A DNA stretch of 64,000 bases, taken from contig NC_052401.1 of NCBI RefSeq assembly GCF_009389715.1, forward strand, positions 1,228,843-1,292,842, read 5' to 3'. The notes beneath the pieces are model-generated. The model had not been told where the DNA came from. It did no database searches and saw only the letters and a program-made list of their open reading frames with translations. Below are positions 1-12,002 of this stretch, in pieces (position 1 is the stretch's first letter; every line of letters starts with the position of its first letter). The DNA is from Phoenix dactylifera. Lineage: Eukaryota; Streptophyta; Magnoliopsida; Arecales; Arecaceae. A program made the position numbers and the translations under genes.

Positions 1-749
1 AGATGTTTTACGCATGCAAATAGATGCGGCAATTGGCCACGGGCCCACGAGTTTTTTTTCTTGGTCCACGAAGACCATAAGAAAGGAGCAGCCAATTCGC
101 CGGAAAACCACGCGGAAAATCGGGATCACCGTCGTAAGATCACGCGGATCAAAGGATCTCGACCGTTCAATCAGTGGGTTCATTAAGAGCGCAGTAAATT
201 AGGCTCCGCCGTGGCCCGTGGGCTCGGATCCGGTCAAAGAAGGCGCGTGGGAGTCAAAGCTGGAAACCGAGGCCGGATAAGCTCCGGCATCGAAAACGAC
301 CCCTCATCTCCGGCACGATTAATTAACGGTTCCGGTTGCATCTTTCGCGGGAAAGAATGATTGATCTTGTTTCGCGACGTAGTCCGTTAGATTATATTCG
401 GCACAGATCTCAAAACAATTTGAGCTCTCCAGTTATAAATCTGTTTTCCCTGATCACCACCGCTCGCCATTGGAAACGTTTCGTAGATGCAATCGACCGT
501 TGGTTATGCCCACGCCGGTCGCGTGAGTGTGCTGCAACAATTCTGTGGTCCTGGGCAGGTGCGCGAGACCACGTGCTTGGGGTTTGTAAACTCTGCTCTT
601 GTCTTGACACGTTGATACCGTGCTCTCGAGCCTCAACAGCACTTTTCGGCCAGGTCGCGCATAACACGTCATTTCCTTATAACACCCTCATCAAAACTGT
701 TATTAGTTACTATAACAGTTATAACCGCTTTTGCTTATATAAATACGCT
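1..749. other. Spacer, no gene recognised
   Basis: No coding region of a known family was seen. Open frames here, including one of 247 codons starting at 336, run through non-coding sequence and into the solo LTR at 750. The stretch at about 486-560 weakly resembles about 1424-1500, on the other side of that LTR. Confidence 0.5.
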
Positions 750-1328
750 TGTTGCTGGAAGTTGAACCAGGAGATGACCGCGGACCGAGAAGAAGGAGCT
801 CCGACTGGTGGTGCGGCAGCTGACGGCTATCTTCGGTGGACCTGCAAGAAGCCTATGGTCGGAGGTTCCGACACAGGCCCTCTGATGCTTAAGTTAGAGA
901 GAAATTTTTTTATGAAGAGAAGTAATGTAGCAATGTATTTTTGCCAGGGAGAAAGCCGAGAAACTTTTCTTTTGTGGAGGAGGAAGCCCCCTAATTGCGA
1001 TTGCGCATATTTCGGATTAAATAGATTACCTTTGATGGCATGGGCGTTCAAATTAGCTAGCAATTGGTTGAGATGGTAGGAATTCAAATTTTAATAGCTG
1101 TGGTGACAGAGACTGCGGAATTTGATCCCAAATATAGAGGATTTGATGCTCTCTTTTTTATGTGGGCGTTCCGCACTCGGCCTTCTGAGGTCGACCTTCG
1201 GAGCTCGATCTTCTGAGCTCGGCCTTCTAAGCTCATGCCTTCTGAGCTCGGCCTTCTGAGGTCAAACTTATTGTCGGATTTGGGTGTTTTAACCATATGT
1301 GTTGGTGATTCATTTTTACTCCCCAACA
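750..1328 (-). mobile_element. Degenerate solo LTR, Ty3/Gypsy-like
   Basis: On the plus strand this block starts TGTTGCTGG and ends CCCCAACA. Read on the minus strand, it starts TGTTGGGG and ends CCAGCAACA, the same termini as the better preserved LTR at 8260-9078. The interiors also correspond: CCTCGGA-like repeats lie in the 5' half, and a GC-rich segment with GGAGCTC and TGCAGGT lies near the 3' end. Flanking pentamers ACGCT (745-749) and GCGCT (1329-1333) are a probable target duplication with one difference. No internal retroelement region adjoins it, so it is a solo LTR. It is diverged from its relative and probably old. Confidence 0.72.
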
Positions 1329-1333
1329 GCGCT

Positions 1334-2470
1334 GATTTTATAATAAAAAACAATGGGTAATAATGAAAATATAACGATATTATCTTTTTAAAAAAAAGAT
1401 AAAATAGTATGTTTTCTGGCTGTAAGATCATTGGTTATTCCCATGCTGGTCACGTGACGGGGGGTGCACTGTGTTGCAGTAATTCCTTTCGGTAGGTCAT
1501 TTTCATGTGACTGGTACTCGCAAGGTGCCTTTACGCAAGGCCTTAAATGACCCGCTATCCCGTTGTAACGCCTCAACCGAAGCTTGTACTGATTATTACA
1601 ATATTTATAGTTGTCATTATTTATGTAAAAATATATTTTTATATATTTATTAATATTAAAATGGTTGCTGAAATAATGGATATTATTAAAAAATAATGGC
1701 ATTATTTTTTCTTCATGTTTTATCAAATAAAATAATTTAGTACAATCACCTTTTGAAAAGATACAAAAATAAATTCAAAAATTATTTTATTTAAAATAAA
1801 GTATAGATTAGAAAAAGACTGTTATTAATATTATAAGCATCCATTATAATAAAAATAATGAAAGACATTACTTATCATATTCTTCTATATTATTTATCTC
1901 AATAATATAACTAATGACTGTGAGCCATCCTTTGCCGGCCATTTATCATGCATGCTTTCCTATTACTCTGCGAACAATCCGATCTACTTGTCTGTAGCAT
2001 CGTATACAAGAGTATTCCTAAGGATGTCATTCCTATGCTTAGGATGGCTCTTAAGATTTAAAACTTGACATGGTTCATTGAAAAAAAATAATATATTTAG
2101 AGCGCGACAAAGTAATTCGTTCCATAGAAGAAAAAAAAACTGCAAACATCAATATATCTCCAGCATTTTTCTGCATCAAGAACCAGCGCAATTTACATGT
2201 CATGGCTTCACATAAGCCTCAAGTGCAAGGCACAACCCTCTAGTAATTTATTGGACTGCCTTGTTTTGTGCAGGCAAAGCTTGAAAAAGGGATGCATGAG
2301 CCACCAATATATCACTATCTCACACTTGAGGTGAATGATACCATTGCCCACCAATTTTTTCATACCTAAAAATGTCTTCCCTTTGGCTTCAATTTAGCTG
2401 TCTATGCTACTACTTATCTCTACATAAATCTTATGGTTAAAACCACTTTGTGAGCCAGATGTCACTGTGA
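1334..2470. other. AT-rich spacer, no gene seen
   Basis: AT-rich sequence with no recognisable coding segment or RNA gene. The part at about 1424-1600 looks like a decayed relative of about 486-660. Confidence 0.5.
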
Positions 2471-2759
2471 TTGTCCTATGGTTGTCATGATCTGACACTC
2501 CACGCCAAAAGATCCAGTTATCCATTTTTCTTCTTTTTTTTTTTTGCGTACAAGTGTCGAACAGTTATCCAACTTTCAAAGGGCGGTCTGGTCCAACTTC
2601 TTCTTCTTCTTTTTTTCCTTTCTTTTTTCGATACACGACACATCTTCTTTCTTCCTATCCTTTGGAGTCCCTCTTTCCCCAAATTAAAAGCCTCTGGTTT
2701 TTTCACCTTTTTTACCCCCAAAAAAAGAACCACCAAATTCTCCGGCTCCACTCCCCGAG

Positions 2760-2990
2760 TCATCCGCGGATTGCCCCCCACCCCCGGGCCACTACAAAAG
2801 ACGTCAAAAAGGAAAGGACACGTGGACACTCTCCATCGCCCGCGTTGCATCCCCACCAGCCAATCAAAAAATTCCTTTAATTCCTAATAAATACCCTTTC
2901 TTCTCATCCTTCTCCAAAATCTCCAGTTAATTAGAAAACGAGAACTAAAATCCCAAAAAAAAATCCATCAGCAAAGCATCATAATTAAAG
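2760..2990 (+). promoter_or_regulatory. Promoter-like segment
   Basis: Read on the plus strand, the stretch shows a G-box core (ACACGTGG, about 2818), a CCAAT box (about 2860) and a TATA-like AATAAATA (about 2886). A CT-rich leader ends in a donor-like AAAG-GTATTA at about 2988. It points toward, and lies just downstream of, the 3' end of the convergent Med26-like gene. No coding exon for a plus-strand transcript was found after it. It may drive a non-coding transcript, be a promoter fragment carried in by rearrangement, or be chance matches in CT-rich sequence. Confidence 0.3.
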
Positions 2991-3020
2991 GTATTACAGG
3001 CACCCGCCGGTCACCGGACT

Positions 3021-4792
3021 TCACCAGTGCTTCGCCTGGAAGCCGCCTTTATTCCGCGTGAAGGAATTTTTCGGTTTCGGTATCTCATGGATATCCATCA
3101 CCTGAATGGTCCGTTGCTTTTTCGCTTTTTCCCCCCACATTAAAAAAAAAGAAGAAGAATTTTAGTACATAATTAAACACCATAAAATTCCAATAGAAAA
3201 TAAAAAGAATAATCAAATACCGTTCTGAGCTTCCTGGTAGTTCTCATGGAGGCGTCTCCTCGCGGAAGCGAGTCTCTCGGGATCGAGCAGGCTGTCCTCC
3301 TTGGCCTTACGCGAATTACAAAATAATAATTAGAGAAATTTAAATAATTTCCATTTAAAATGGTTTGATAATAAACTGATTTCCTTACAGCTGGAGAGGG
3401 CGCAGAAGGCGGGGAGGAGTGGTTTGGCTTCGCTGCAGCTTCCTTCCGCGGGGCGGGCTTCGCCTTTGGCTCCATTAATTCCCCGCCATTTCTCTCAGAG
3501 CTCGCGTAACCATCTGCTTCAACCCCAACGATTAGCCTTCTTACCATATACTAATTTAAAAGGCAAAAAAAAAAAAAAACAGAATTCCATCACTTACTGT
3601 GAGGATTTGTTGAGAAACCGAATTCGGAAGCCTGCAATGACAGACAAAATAATTATAATAACAACAATTTAGATACCAGAAAAAGGAAATCAAAATTAGA
3701 AATTTCATAGAGAATTGAGTACCTGCTGGTGCCCGTTTTGATTGTTATTTTTTACAGGGATTTGCAGCGGCGAGTCTCCATCAGCTGCAATCGATCGGCA
3801 TAGGAAATTAGACACAGTTGGATGATACCAAGTTTTTTTTTCTGGATCGAGTTTGGTGACCTACTGATATATGCAGCGTCGCCGGCGGAATTCGATTTCA
3901 CCCACTCGTCCACGAGATCTTTCCACCTCCTGGGGACCAAATTGGAAAAGAGGATCAGAAGCCTAAGCCTTTCTTCTAAACTTCTTTCAAAGAAAAGAAG
4001 AGGATCATGGTCGTCACCTGACGAGTTGCTTAACCAATTGCCGTACTTCGAACGAGGGATGCTTACGGAAGCCGTTCACAATCCTTCCTATATCCGTTTC
4101 CTGGATGCAGAAAAAGAGAAGAAGTTTTAATAAAAAATGAGACGCTAAGCAAAAATTCTTGAAAAGAAAAAAAAAATTAGGATTTATTTTTATTACCTTG
4201 AGAGCCTGGAAAGTAATCTCCATGTCTGCAAGATTTTGCAGCAGGCTTACCAGAGAATCATCCGACTGTTCCAACCAAACAAAAATTCACTATAAAAAAT
4301 ATCCTCTTTCTTTTTATTGTTAAAGAAAATGCAAAGAAAAAGAAATATAGAAGGAAGGAGATGGACCTGATCGGGGTCATCCAGAAACTCTTTAATGGCC
4401 AAGATCTTGGTCTGCTCGTCGATCGGACGGCGATCATCCCTCGCATAGTCCTGTCCTTCTGTCTCCTCGCCGTTCATCGACGGCGGCGACGCCGTCTCCG
4501 CCCGCTTCCTGGCCGCTGGGCTCATGCTCCCCTTCCCCTCCACTCCCCCTCTCGCCTGGCTTGCCGCCTCCCGCCCCGCCGCCCCGCCGCCATTGCCGGC
4601 GGCGGGAGCGCAGTTCCCGCAGCGATCCGCCGCCCTCGGCCGCGTCGCGTAGAGCCGCTCCACGATCCCGTCCCGCCGCGCCCGCAGCTCCTTGCCATGA
4701 TCCGTGGCAGCTACATCGATCGCGGCCTCGATTAGAGCCCAGAGATCCACGCCCGTGCTCCTCATCACCCTTCTCAAATCTTCCGCATCCAT
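3021..4792 (-). CDS. MED26: Mediator of RNA polymerase II transcription subunit 26-like protein
   Basis: Predicted 350-aa nuclear protein. Nine exons join in frame: 4792-4367, 4265-4197, 4100-4018, 3929-3865, 3784-3723, 3631-3598, 3513-3389, 3305-3221 and 3124-3021. The start [10 protein letters not shown] is typical of plant Med26 proteins. A TFIIS N-terminal (LW-type) helical domain covers about residues 117-210, including [32 protein letters not shown] and [11 protein letters not shown] linker rich in Lys, Pro and Ala follows. The C-terminus [20 protein letters not shown] and the ending FQAKHW match the conserved family tail. By family knowledge it is a Mediator subunit linking activators and elongation factors to RNA polymerase II. 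Exon 4 uses a donor at GTAGGT, because the nearby GTCACC donor would break the frame. Exact isoform (26b or 26c) is not resolved. Confidence 0.92.
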
Positions 4793-5760
4793 CGCCCTCG
4801 CCCCCGATCGATCCCTCCGATCCTTTCCTCCTCCCCTCCTCCCCGGATCTGAAATCTTTTAACGCGGTTCCATTCCTCCCATCCAATCTTCCCAAATCCC
4901 AATCCTAAATTCCTAATACATCACCGTCCCATTCAATCTGAACTCGACCAAAAACGAACAAAAAACCAGATCCCTCACACAAACCGGAACAAAACGCTGA
5001 CAAAATCCATCAATAAATCCCCAAATTCCTCATCGAAAAGGCCATATATCTTTTTTCTCCTTTCTTGGATGGAGATAGATATGAGAGGAAGTAGCCAAAA
5101 GCCAGCAGAATATAGGATTCTAGACTGCAGGATATTTTAGTTTACATAAACCTCCTTTATTTTTTTGGTGGAGTTTTTATTATTATTATTTTCTGATTTT
5201 TTTTTCTATAATAAGAGGGCGAGGGGGGCGGGGCTGACCTCTCCTCTTTCTTTTTTTTCCCTTTTTTTTTTTTCCTTTTTTTCCCTCACTTTCTAGGCGG
5301 TGCTGTCTCCGCCCCGGAAGACGACAGAAGCGTCTTGGCTCGCCCTCCTCAGTCCTCCCCTTCCGGGAAACGGAGCGGAAAGTGGAGACGGAGAAAAAGT
5401 GGTCGGGGGGAGAGAGAGGGCAATTTAAGAGTCCTCGTGATTAATCTGTTTCTTTCCACTCTACGCTCGTTCGTGGGTCATATTCCGATGAATATTTTTT
5501 TGGTGCCCTTTTATGTGGCCTGTTTTGGGGCTCTGCTCCGCCGTTAAGTCCAGCCTTTGCGGCGTTGGAATCTCCCCCGTAAACGGACGGCATCGAATCG
5601 GTGGACTTTTTGAAGCGACACTTTCGGCCCGTTTACCGTGGTCTGTCTGGAGTCTGGATGAGGATGGGGAACAGGGGAAGGTGATGTCAAGCCAAGCGGC
5701 GGGCTCTCCTTTGAAACTGTTGATCGACCATCTGACGACTGTTACTGTCGGATAAATTCG
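4793..5760. promoter_or_regulatory. Upstream region of the Med26-like gene
   Basis: The 5' side of the minus-strand gene. It holds pyrimidine-rich tracts on the plus strand near the start codon and poly-T or CT runs at about 5180-5290. No convincing TATA box was fixed. Small open frames here (such as 5335-5547) match no family I recognise. Confidence 0.35.
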
Positions 5761-5934
5761 TAAGCCGGCAGTATCGGTTTTTATTGGATCATAGGCCTTT
5801 AGGGACCCGCCACCGGTCCTGATTCATCTCATGAAGTGTCTCCATTTGTTACCCCGTGATCAAACATTCGGTGAGGACCTTTCCGAGTAATTCAACAGGA
5901 TATTATTAGATTCGTAGATCGAGAAGCTCGTCGT

Positions 5935-6730
5935 TCTGTTATTGAAAGTATTCATCGGAGCCCCAGATCTTGGGAAGAGGGCATCTTCAGAGCATACCTA
6001 GCTTACTATATTTGGTTGGACAGAAATACTGACATTTTTGATGATAGGAGAATGTCACCAACGATGGTGGTTAATAGAGCTATATTACAGTCCGGAGAGG
6101 TTATTGCAGCCTCTGCGTTATTTATTGGTGAGATGGCCAGGGACATCTGGGGCACTTTACTCGCTGTCACAGCGCCCAGGTTCGCCCTCGTTTCTTGGGT
6201 GCCCCCACCCTTTGGTCATCTCAAAGTAAATTTCGACGGAAGCATGTTAGTGGATGGTGTATCTGGAGGGGTTGGATTTGTGATCAGAGACTCCTCGGGC
6301 AGGATGGTGGTAGCAAGAGGTCAACGCACGACGGGACTTATAGTTGTTGGGGCAGAGATTTGAGTTGCATGAGAGGGGTTGTCATTTACGAGGAGGGTCC
6401 TCGGAGCCGAGTGGGTGCTTCTCGAAGGGGACTCCTATGTGGTGGTTGACTGGATTCAGGGTATGGATAGATGGCCATCCCCTCATTAGAGAGACTCGGA
6501 GACTGGTTCAGGAGTTGGGTGGCTTCCAGGCAGCCCATATATTTCGGGAGGCGAACATGGCAGCAGACTGGGTCACCTCTTTTGTCGTCCGGCATTCCGA
6601 GGAGTTTCTTTGGACATCTATAGGAGATATTTCTCCCACTTTGTACTCTTTACTTTTTCGTGATCTGGCAAGATGTACTCATTTTAGAGCTATATAATAT
6701 GCCGTTTTGACCCAAAAAAAAAAAAAAAAA
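5935..6730 (+). mobile_element. 5'-truncated L1-type LINE, RNase H end
   Basis: The 3' end of a non-LTR retrotransposon, ending in an A17 tail at 6714-6730. The frame from about 5940 has the pre-RNase H motif FRAYLAYYIWLDRN, then HLKVNFDGSM and GGVGFVIRDSSGRMVVARG. It continues after a stop and frame changes with LLEGDSYVVVDWIQ and AHIFREANMAADWV. These fit the plant RVT_3-type RNase H, including the catalytic D of FDGS, the E-x-D segment and the FREAN motif. The flanks GAAGCTCGTCGT (5923-5934) and GAAGCTCGACGT (6731-6742) differ at one base and look like the target duplication. The copy is therefore 5'-truncated and coding-dead. Confidence 0.85.
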
Positions 6731-6742
6731 GAAGCTCGACGT

Positions 6743-8254
6743 GCGCTCCACCCTAATCCGAATTTTGAGGAAGGAATAAAATGACCTCCATGGCTTCTCT
6801 ATTACTAGAACTTAGAGGAGCCCTCAGGCTGGATGGGCTAAGAAGCTCTTTTTTTTTTAAGATATTCGTGCAGGAATATCCAGATACGTCATGAGCCGAA
6901 ATCAGGCATGGTATTGGTTGGAGTTTATATTTTTCAAAAAAAGATTTGTGGAATTAAACCTCATTTCCTTGCTTAAGTTTTATTGTTGAAATAATATTTC
7001 GTTTTTCTATTTAATGGTTCGGCATAATATGTCTATTTTCTATTGTCGACATGTTTGACGCACAATGCAAATGTGCCATTGTGATTGCTTTTAAGCTGGC
7101 GCTTAGTTTCGAACTAGTTTAAATATAAGAAATATTTAGCCCTATTCAACTGACATTCACAACTTGATTCAAATTTTAGATGTAGAGCATAATTTTCTAT
7201 AGCTTCACAAGATCATGTCCTTTTTCCCATCCAGCTGCTATTAGTCTTTGTGAATGCTCATTAGTTAAGTACGCCTAAGCATGGACCTTTTTTATAACGG
7301 TTTGAGTTTTTCTAATTTTTTCTCACAACACCACGCATATTATGTTAGTTCTTCCCCTTCTTGATATGTCTTTCGACATAAATTAAAGCGCCTATGCGGA
7401 AGTGCCCTAAAGTCTTTGTTATATATGCCAATATTATCTCAATATATTCCCCACTACTTTGTTTTTAGTTTGTGCTTCTCTTGCAACTCGCATCTATTTT
7501 TCACTTCAATCTTTACAAAGTTGCAAACAATCTATCTTAGTATTCTCATTTTTTATTATAGTAAAATTATTTTTTAGAATTTTTATTATTTTTCGTAGAA
7601 AAAACTTTTTTATTACTTAGTATTATAAATCATGCATCTTCCTTTCATTTTTATGAGTTTTTCCTTTAAATCATATTCCCAGTTGGTATTAGTCAAGTAT
7701 TAATCACATATTGAACTACCTACAATCTCATTGCCCATGTTTTGAACTATTTCTCCAATGTTACGTATTGTTGTGGGGTTTTTTGGACCCGCGCAATAGC
7801 ATAGTCCCAACCGAGCCGAGCAGAGAAAGAGACTGCGTCCCTCACAAGGTATTGTCTGCTTTGGGTGCTCCGGCCCGCGCGTCCAGCGCTACGGGGGGAG
7901 ACATTTTCGACCCGCACGTCTAGCGCTGACAGAGGGATATCCTCATGGTTTTGTCCTTCAAAAGACGCTTCAAGACGCTTCGGGAGGAAAGAGTTTCGCT
8001 TCCCCTACATAAATTTGTCACAAGCTCACTTGGTTCTACTCTTGGTAAACGTCAAACAATATTTGTTAATCAAGCACCCAATCCGAGAATCCGCTAGTCG
8101 CGTCTAAGCTCTGGTCGCAGGACACGTCTTCCAAACAAGCTGATCTAGCTTAATTTGCTCACACGGCACGATTGTGTATACGAAGTGGTCATACCATAAT
8201 AGAGCAAGGGTAGCCCCACTCGATCTGAATTGGACGTCATGATTTCCATTCACT
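6743..8254. other. AT-rich spacer with an unclassified GC-rich repeat
   Basis: AT-rich, no gene seen to about 7770. About 7770-8250 is less AT-rich and contains two related phrases around CGGCCCGCGCGTCCAGCGCT and GACCCGCACGTCTAGCGCT. It looks like repeat-derived sequence, but no termini were found and no family is assigned. Confidence 0.4.
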
Positions 8255-8259
8255 ATTAT

Positions 8260-9078
8260 TGTTGGGGTAATACATGTCGCCCCACATCATATGAGCATAT
8301 CACGAGGTATGTGATTAGGGGCGCCCGACTTCGGAACTCTCGACCTCGGATGCGTTCGACCTGGCGCCCGACCAGGTGCCCGACCTCAGAGCTTGCTACC
8401 TCGGGAGTCCAACCTCGCCACTCACCTACCGTGGTCACATTCTTCTGTAGCCCGATCAGAGATCATACCCTGCCACCGCCCCTAGCATTTAATACGCGTG
8501 GCCTCTGCAGATCTCCGGCTTACTCCACAATTAATGCGTACCTCCGGCTTCCTCCATAATTAATGCGTACCTCCGACTTACTCCACAATCAATGTGTATC
8601 TCCGGCTAACTCAACAATTAATGCGCATGGCGCCTGTTATCTACGGATCTCCAATCCTCCACGGCAAATCAGCTCGGCTACATCGAGTCGGCCGTGACAA
8701 CTCCTTGATTCCGACCTCATCCCCTATGGCAAGGCATTAATTCACTTGATCGTGCACCAATTCATGCAACGTGCTCAGTCGTATGGCAACCTCGCCCCAT
8801 CGCATCACAGGTAATCCAGCGCCCCTCTATAAAAGGAGAACCCTTCCACCTTAGAGGGGGCTGGAAGGCAAGAACTCTGGACACACATTATTTCTCCTCA
8901 TATACGCTTGCCCCCCTTTGACTTAGGCATCGGAGGGCCGGCGCCGGAAACTCCGGCCACCGGCTTTTTGCAGGTTCCCCAGAGGACGCCGCTCGTCGAC
9001 GGATCGCCGCCCGCCAGTGTTCGCCGGAGCTCCTCCTTCTCGGCTGACCGGTTGCCCCGGGTCCAATTTCCAGCAACA
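8260..9078 (+). mobile_element. Solo LTR, Ty3/Gypsy-like
   Basis: An 819-bp block starting TGTTGGGG and ending CCAGCAACA, with TGTTG/CAACA inverted termini. It is flanked on both sides by an identical 5-bp target duplication ATTAT (8255-8259 and 9079-9083). A TATA box (CTATAAAAGG, about 8826) is followed by a transcribed leader with the phrase TTAGGCATCGGAGG. The 5' half has repeated CGACCTCGGA-like phrases. No primer-binding site, polyprotein or second LTR adjoins it, so it is a solo LTR left by recombination. The exact duplication suggests it is younger than the relative at 750-1328. Confidence 0.87.
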
Positions 9079-9083
9079 ATTAT

Positions 9084-11388
9084 AATAGCTGGAGTCACGG
9101 AGATTTCAGTGTTCACTATAGTTGGATATAGGTTTGAGTTGTGACCGTCAGGAGACGGGTATGACAGAAAAATTTATCTGCTAAGGGAGGGTGGTAACAA
9201 GGTTGATGATTAAATTGAGCAATCATGCATGTAGATGTGCCACCGATATCTGGAAAGAGAATAACGAAAGAGGGATGATGATTATAGTTCCATTAACTAC
9301 TGGGATAGGTGTCACTGCTTAACTTTTGAAAGTTATTCTTTTTTGATTTGCATCAGGTAGATTACTATTTTTATGCATAATAGTTATCGTTCCTCCACTA
9401 TTTTTATATCCTGAGTAGTTGTACCACTATTTTTATGTTGTAAATAGCGATATAGATAGTGGTAAAATAGGTGTAACTATCTCACTTCTCCTATTTTTTG
9501 GGATAAAGATAAAGATATGATAAGTGTATCCATTTGTTGGTTTGTTCCACATGGCATAATATATTTTAGATAGCATTTTCATCCATGGACTAAGTAGTAC
9601 GAGCGGCTCATTAGCTACTTCTTGGCTTCCACTATATAAATAGCCTTGTCTTGGGCCAATGATTCTCACATTTTTCAATCTATACTATATTCACTTGATC
9701 TTGTACCTTTAATATCTCAGCCTACACCTTTAATATTTTGGTCTGCACCTTTCTTGGTATTTCATTATGTAGAACATAATTCGTATGATGTAAATAACAC
9801 CCATTACAAAATTATACAATCTCATGCAAAATGATGATGGAAAAATATCTAGTGACAAAATTTAAGCAAAAAACTATTATGGGATAAAACTCCAGTGTTT
9901 TCCCCCTTATTCTAGTTGTGCATCACAATCATTTTTCATGGAAAAGTTCGTGGTTGCTAATGGATTGTTTCAATTATTCCTTATTTTTTAATTTTTCTGA
10001 AGTATCTAATTTTGAAATATATCTCTACAATCACGCTAACCTATTTCATTTTCAAAGATAAAGTCATTATAATAGCATTACAGGCATAACTTCAAAAAGA
10101 ATGTATATGTATATTTCAAACTTAGATATTGCTAATGAATAAAAATATAGGTGGGAGATAGTAATACCCATTTCAATATTTTTATTCTCATGCAAAGATG
10201 AGGGAAAATTGTCTTGTGATAATAATATTTATACAAGCATTTGCCATGAAATGAAATTTTATAGGTTTTGTCCCTCATTACAGTTGTATATATCAATTGC
10301 TTTTAATTGTATCAATTATCCAATGTTGAATCACACTAACTTATTTCATTTCCAAAGATATCCTCGTTATAACAACATTGCAGGCACAACTTGAAAACAA
10401 TGCAATATATCCTGACTTTGCTAATAAATATGAACTCATATCATTATATTATTTTACTACAATGTTACAAGTTATAATAACCATTATTTGTTGAAACTAT
10501 AAAAATACAATGTTGCCATATCACAAGTATTTTAAATTCAGGAGCTACTATATCAAATATTTTTATATTATTATATTTGACTTAGTAAAAAATTTTAACA
10601 ATGAAGATGTTCGATGATTTACGGTTGTATTTGAATAAATTGTATAAAAACTGCTATCAAGATTGTTTGGTATCATTTTTATTTTTCTATTTTTAGAAAC
10701 AAAATAAATAAATATGTTTGGTATTGTGAAGTTTCTTACTTTATTTAAAATAAAATTTCTTGCTTTATTTTTTAAAAATAATAAAAATAACCTTTAAAAA
10801 TAAAAATAATATAATAAAATATATATTTTTATCTCGAATTTTATAATTTTATTTATGAAAATAATAAATAAAAAATAAAAAAATAAAAGAAATAACAAGT
10901 GTGGAATGTCTCATAATAACACAACAGCAACAACCTCGACCTAAAACGAAGGCTCGAGTAAAATAGATGGATCTGCATATTTGGCGCATGTTGGATATTT
11001 TAATATTGTTAGCTAACCTTATTCACTCACGAGGCAACATGGTAACAAATGTTACAACTTAAAGCCTATTTGGATATTCTTAAAGAATTGAACTGACAAT
11101 TTTATAGTATTCATAGATTAGGCCATCTATTTAAATATAATTATGAATATACCAAACACCATCCAATCCAAATTCGATATTTTTTTTTCTACAATCTAAA
11201 GGTTAAGATATGAGCTGAATTTAGATTTTTTTTAGAAAATACATGCTAGCAGGGTGAATAAATATAATTACTATAATATTTTTAGCTTAATTTTATATAA
11301 ATATCCACTATAAAGAAGTCCGTCAACTACTCCTCGTAGACAATCCGATGCTATGACGGCAAAACTACGAACAAAGACCTTTTTTGAA
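9084..11388. other. AT-rich spacer with a diverged direct repeat
   Basis: No gene recognised. About 9835-10130 and 10190-10435 are diverged direct copies. Both contain the order TTATTTCATTT-CAAAGATA, an ATTATAA/GTTATAA stretch, then CATT-CAGGCA-AACTT. About 10620-10900 is a very AT-rich low-complexity tract. Confidence 0.45.
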
Positions 11389-11395
11389 CCCCCCC

Positions 11396-11426
<31 letters not shown>

Positions 11427-11437
11427 AAAAAAAAAAA
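11389..11437. repeat. Homopolymer pair, C28 then A21
   Basis: An uninterrupted run of 28 C at 11389-11416 abuts an A run to 11437. Length is prone to sequencing and assembly error. Confidence 0.9.
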
Positions 11438-11639
11438 CAGGACCTTTTTGGCGCGGCAATCACGAGAAGTAAATAATTAACTACCAAGAAAACCGGCCGC
11501 TGGCGGCCGTGTCCATCCTAAACTCACCTGGAGTGACCTTACCTTCCTTTTACCTTGAGAAGCCGGGACATCAGGGGCGAAACGCAGCAAGCGCTCCGAA
11601 GAGTCACCTCCGCTGGGTTACCCCGTCGGTGACCAGAAT

Positions 11640-11999
11640 AGAAGGGCCCGGCCCGCTGTTTTCCATTTATGGCAACTTCTGAAGCCGCTTTCCGGTTTCT
11701 CGAAACCCCTAGGGTTTCATAAATTGCCGCTCGAGTCCCTCGTCTCCGAAGACCGGTCGCTGAATGAAGAAGGGCTCCTACTAGATGGTTCCATCGAGCG
11801 GCGCAAGAAGAGGAGAGAAAGAGAGAGGTTTGCCATCGAGAACCAAAACCCTAGGCCTGGAGACCCGGGGATGGCGTCGTCGAGGGTGATGCCGTCATCC
11901 TCGACGGCGAACTCGCGCACCACCCCTCTATATACTCCCTCTCCGCGAGACATCTTTCAGGCTATCCATATATTATGGAAGTCAAATAGAGCTTTTGAC
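11640..11999 (+). other. Possible 5' region of an unidentified gene
   Basis: A GC-rich segment with a telo-box-like CCTAGGGTTT (about 11709) and an open frame running to a stop at 12000-12002. Within it, an ATG at 11871 begins MASSRVMPSSSTANSRTTPL. The composition resembles a leader and first exon of a plant housekeeping gene. The Harbinger-like element starts at 12003. I do not recognise the protein and could not chain it securely to later exons. It could belong with the orphan exon-like segment at 17231-17338. Confidence 0.25.
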
Positions 12000-12002
12000 T
12001 GA

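Noticed and set aside
550-600. Phrase CGTGCTTGGG resembling part of 5S rRNA
   Set aside because: Only about ten bases match and the rest of the 5S sequence is absent, so a 5S-bearing (Cassandra-like) element was not called.
336-1079. 247-codon open frame on the plus strand
   Set aside because: It runs across unrelated spacer and into the solo LTR; the translation has no known domain and no codon or splice context.
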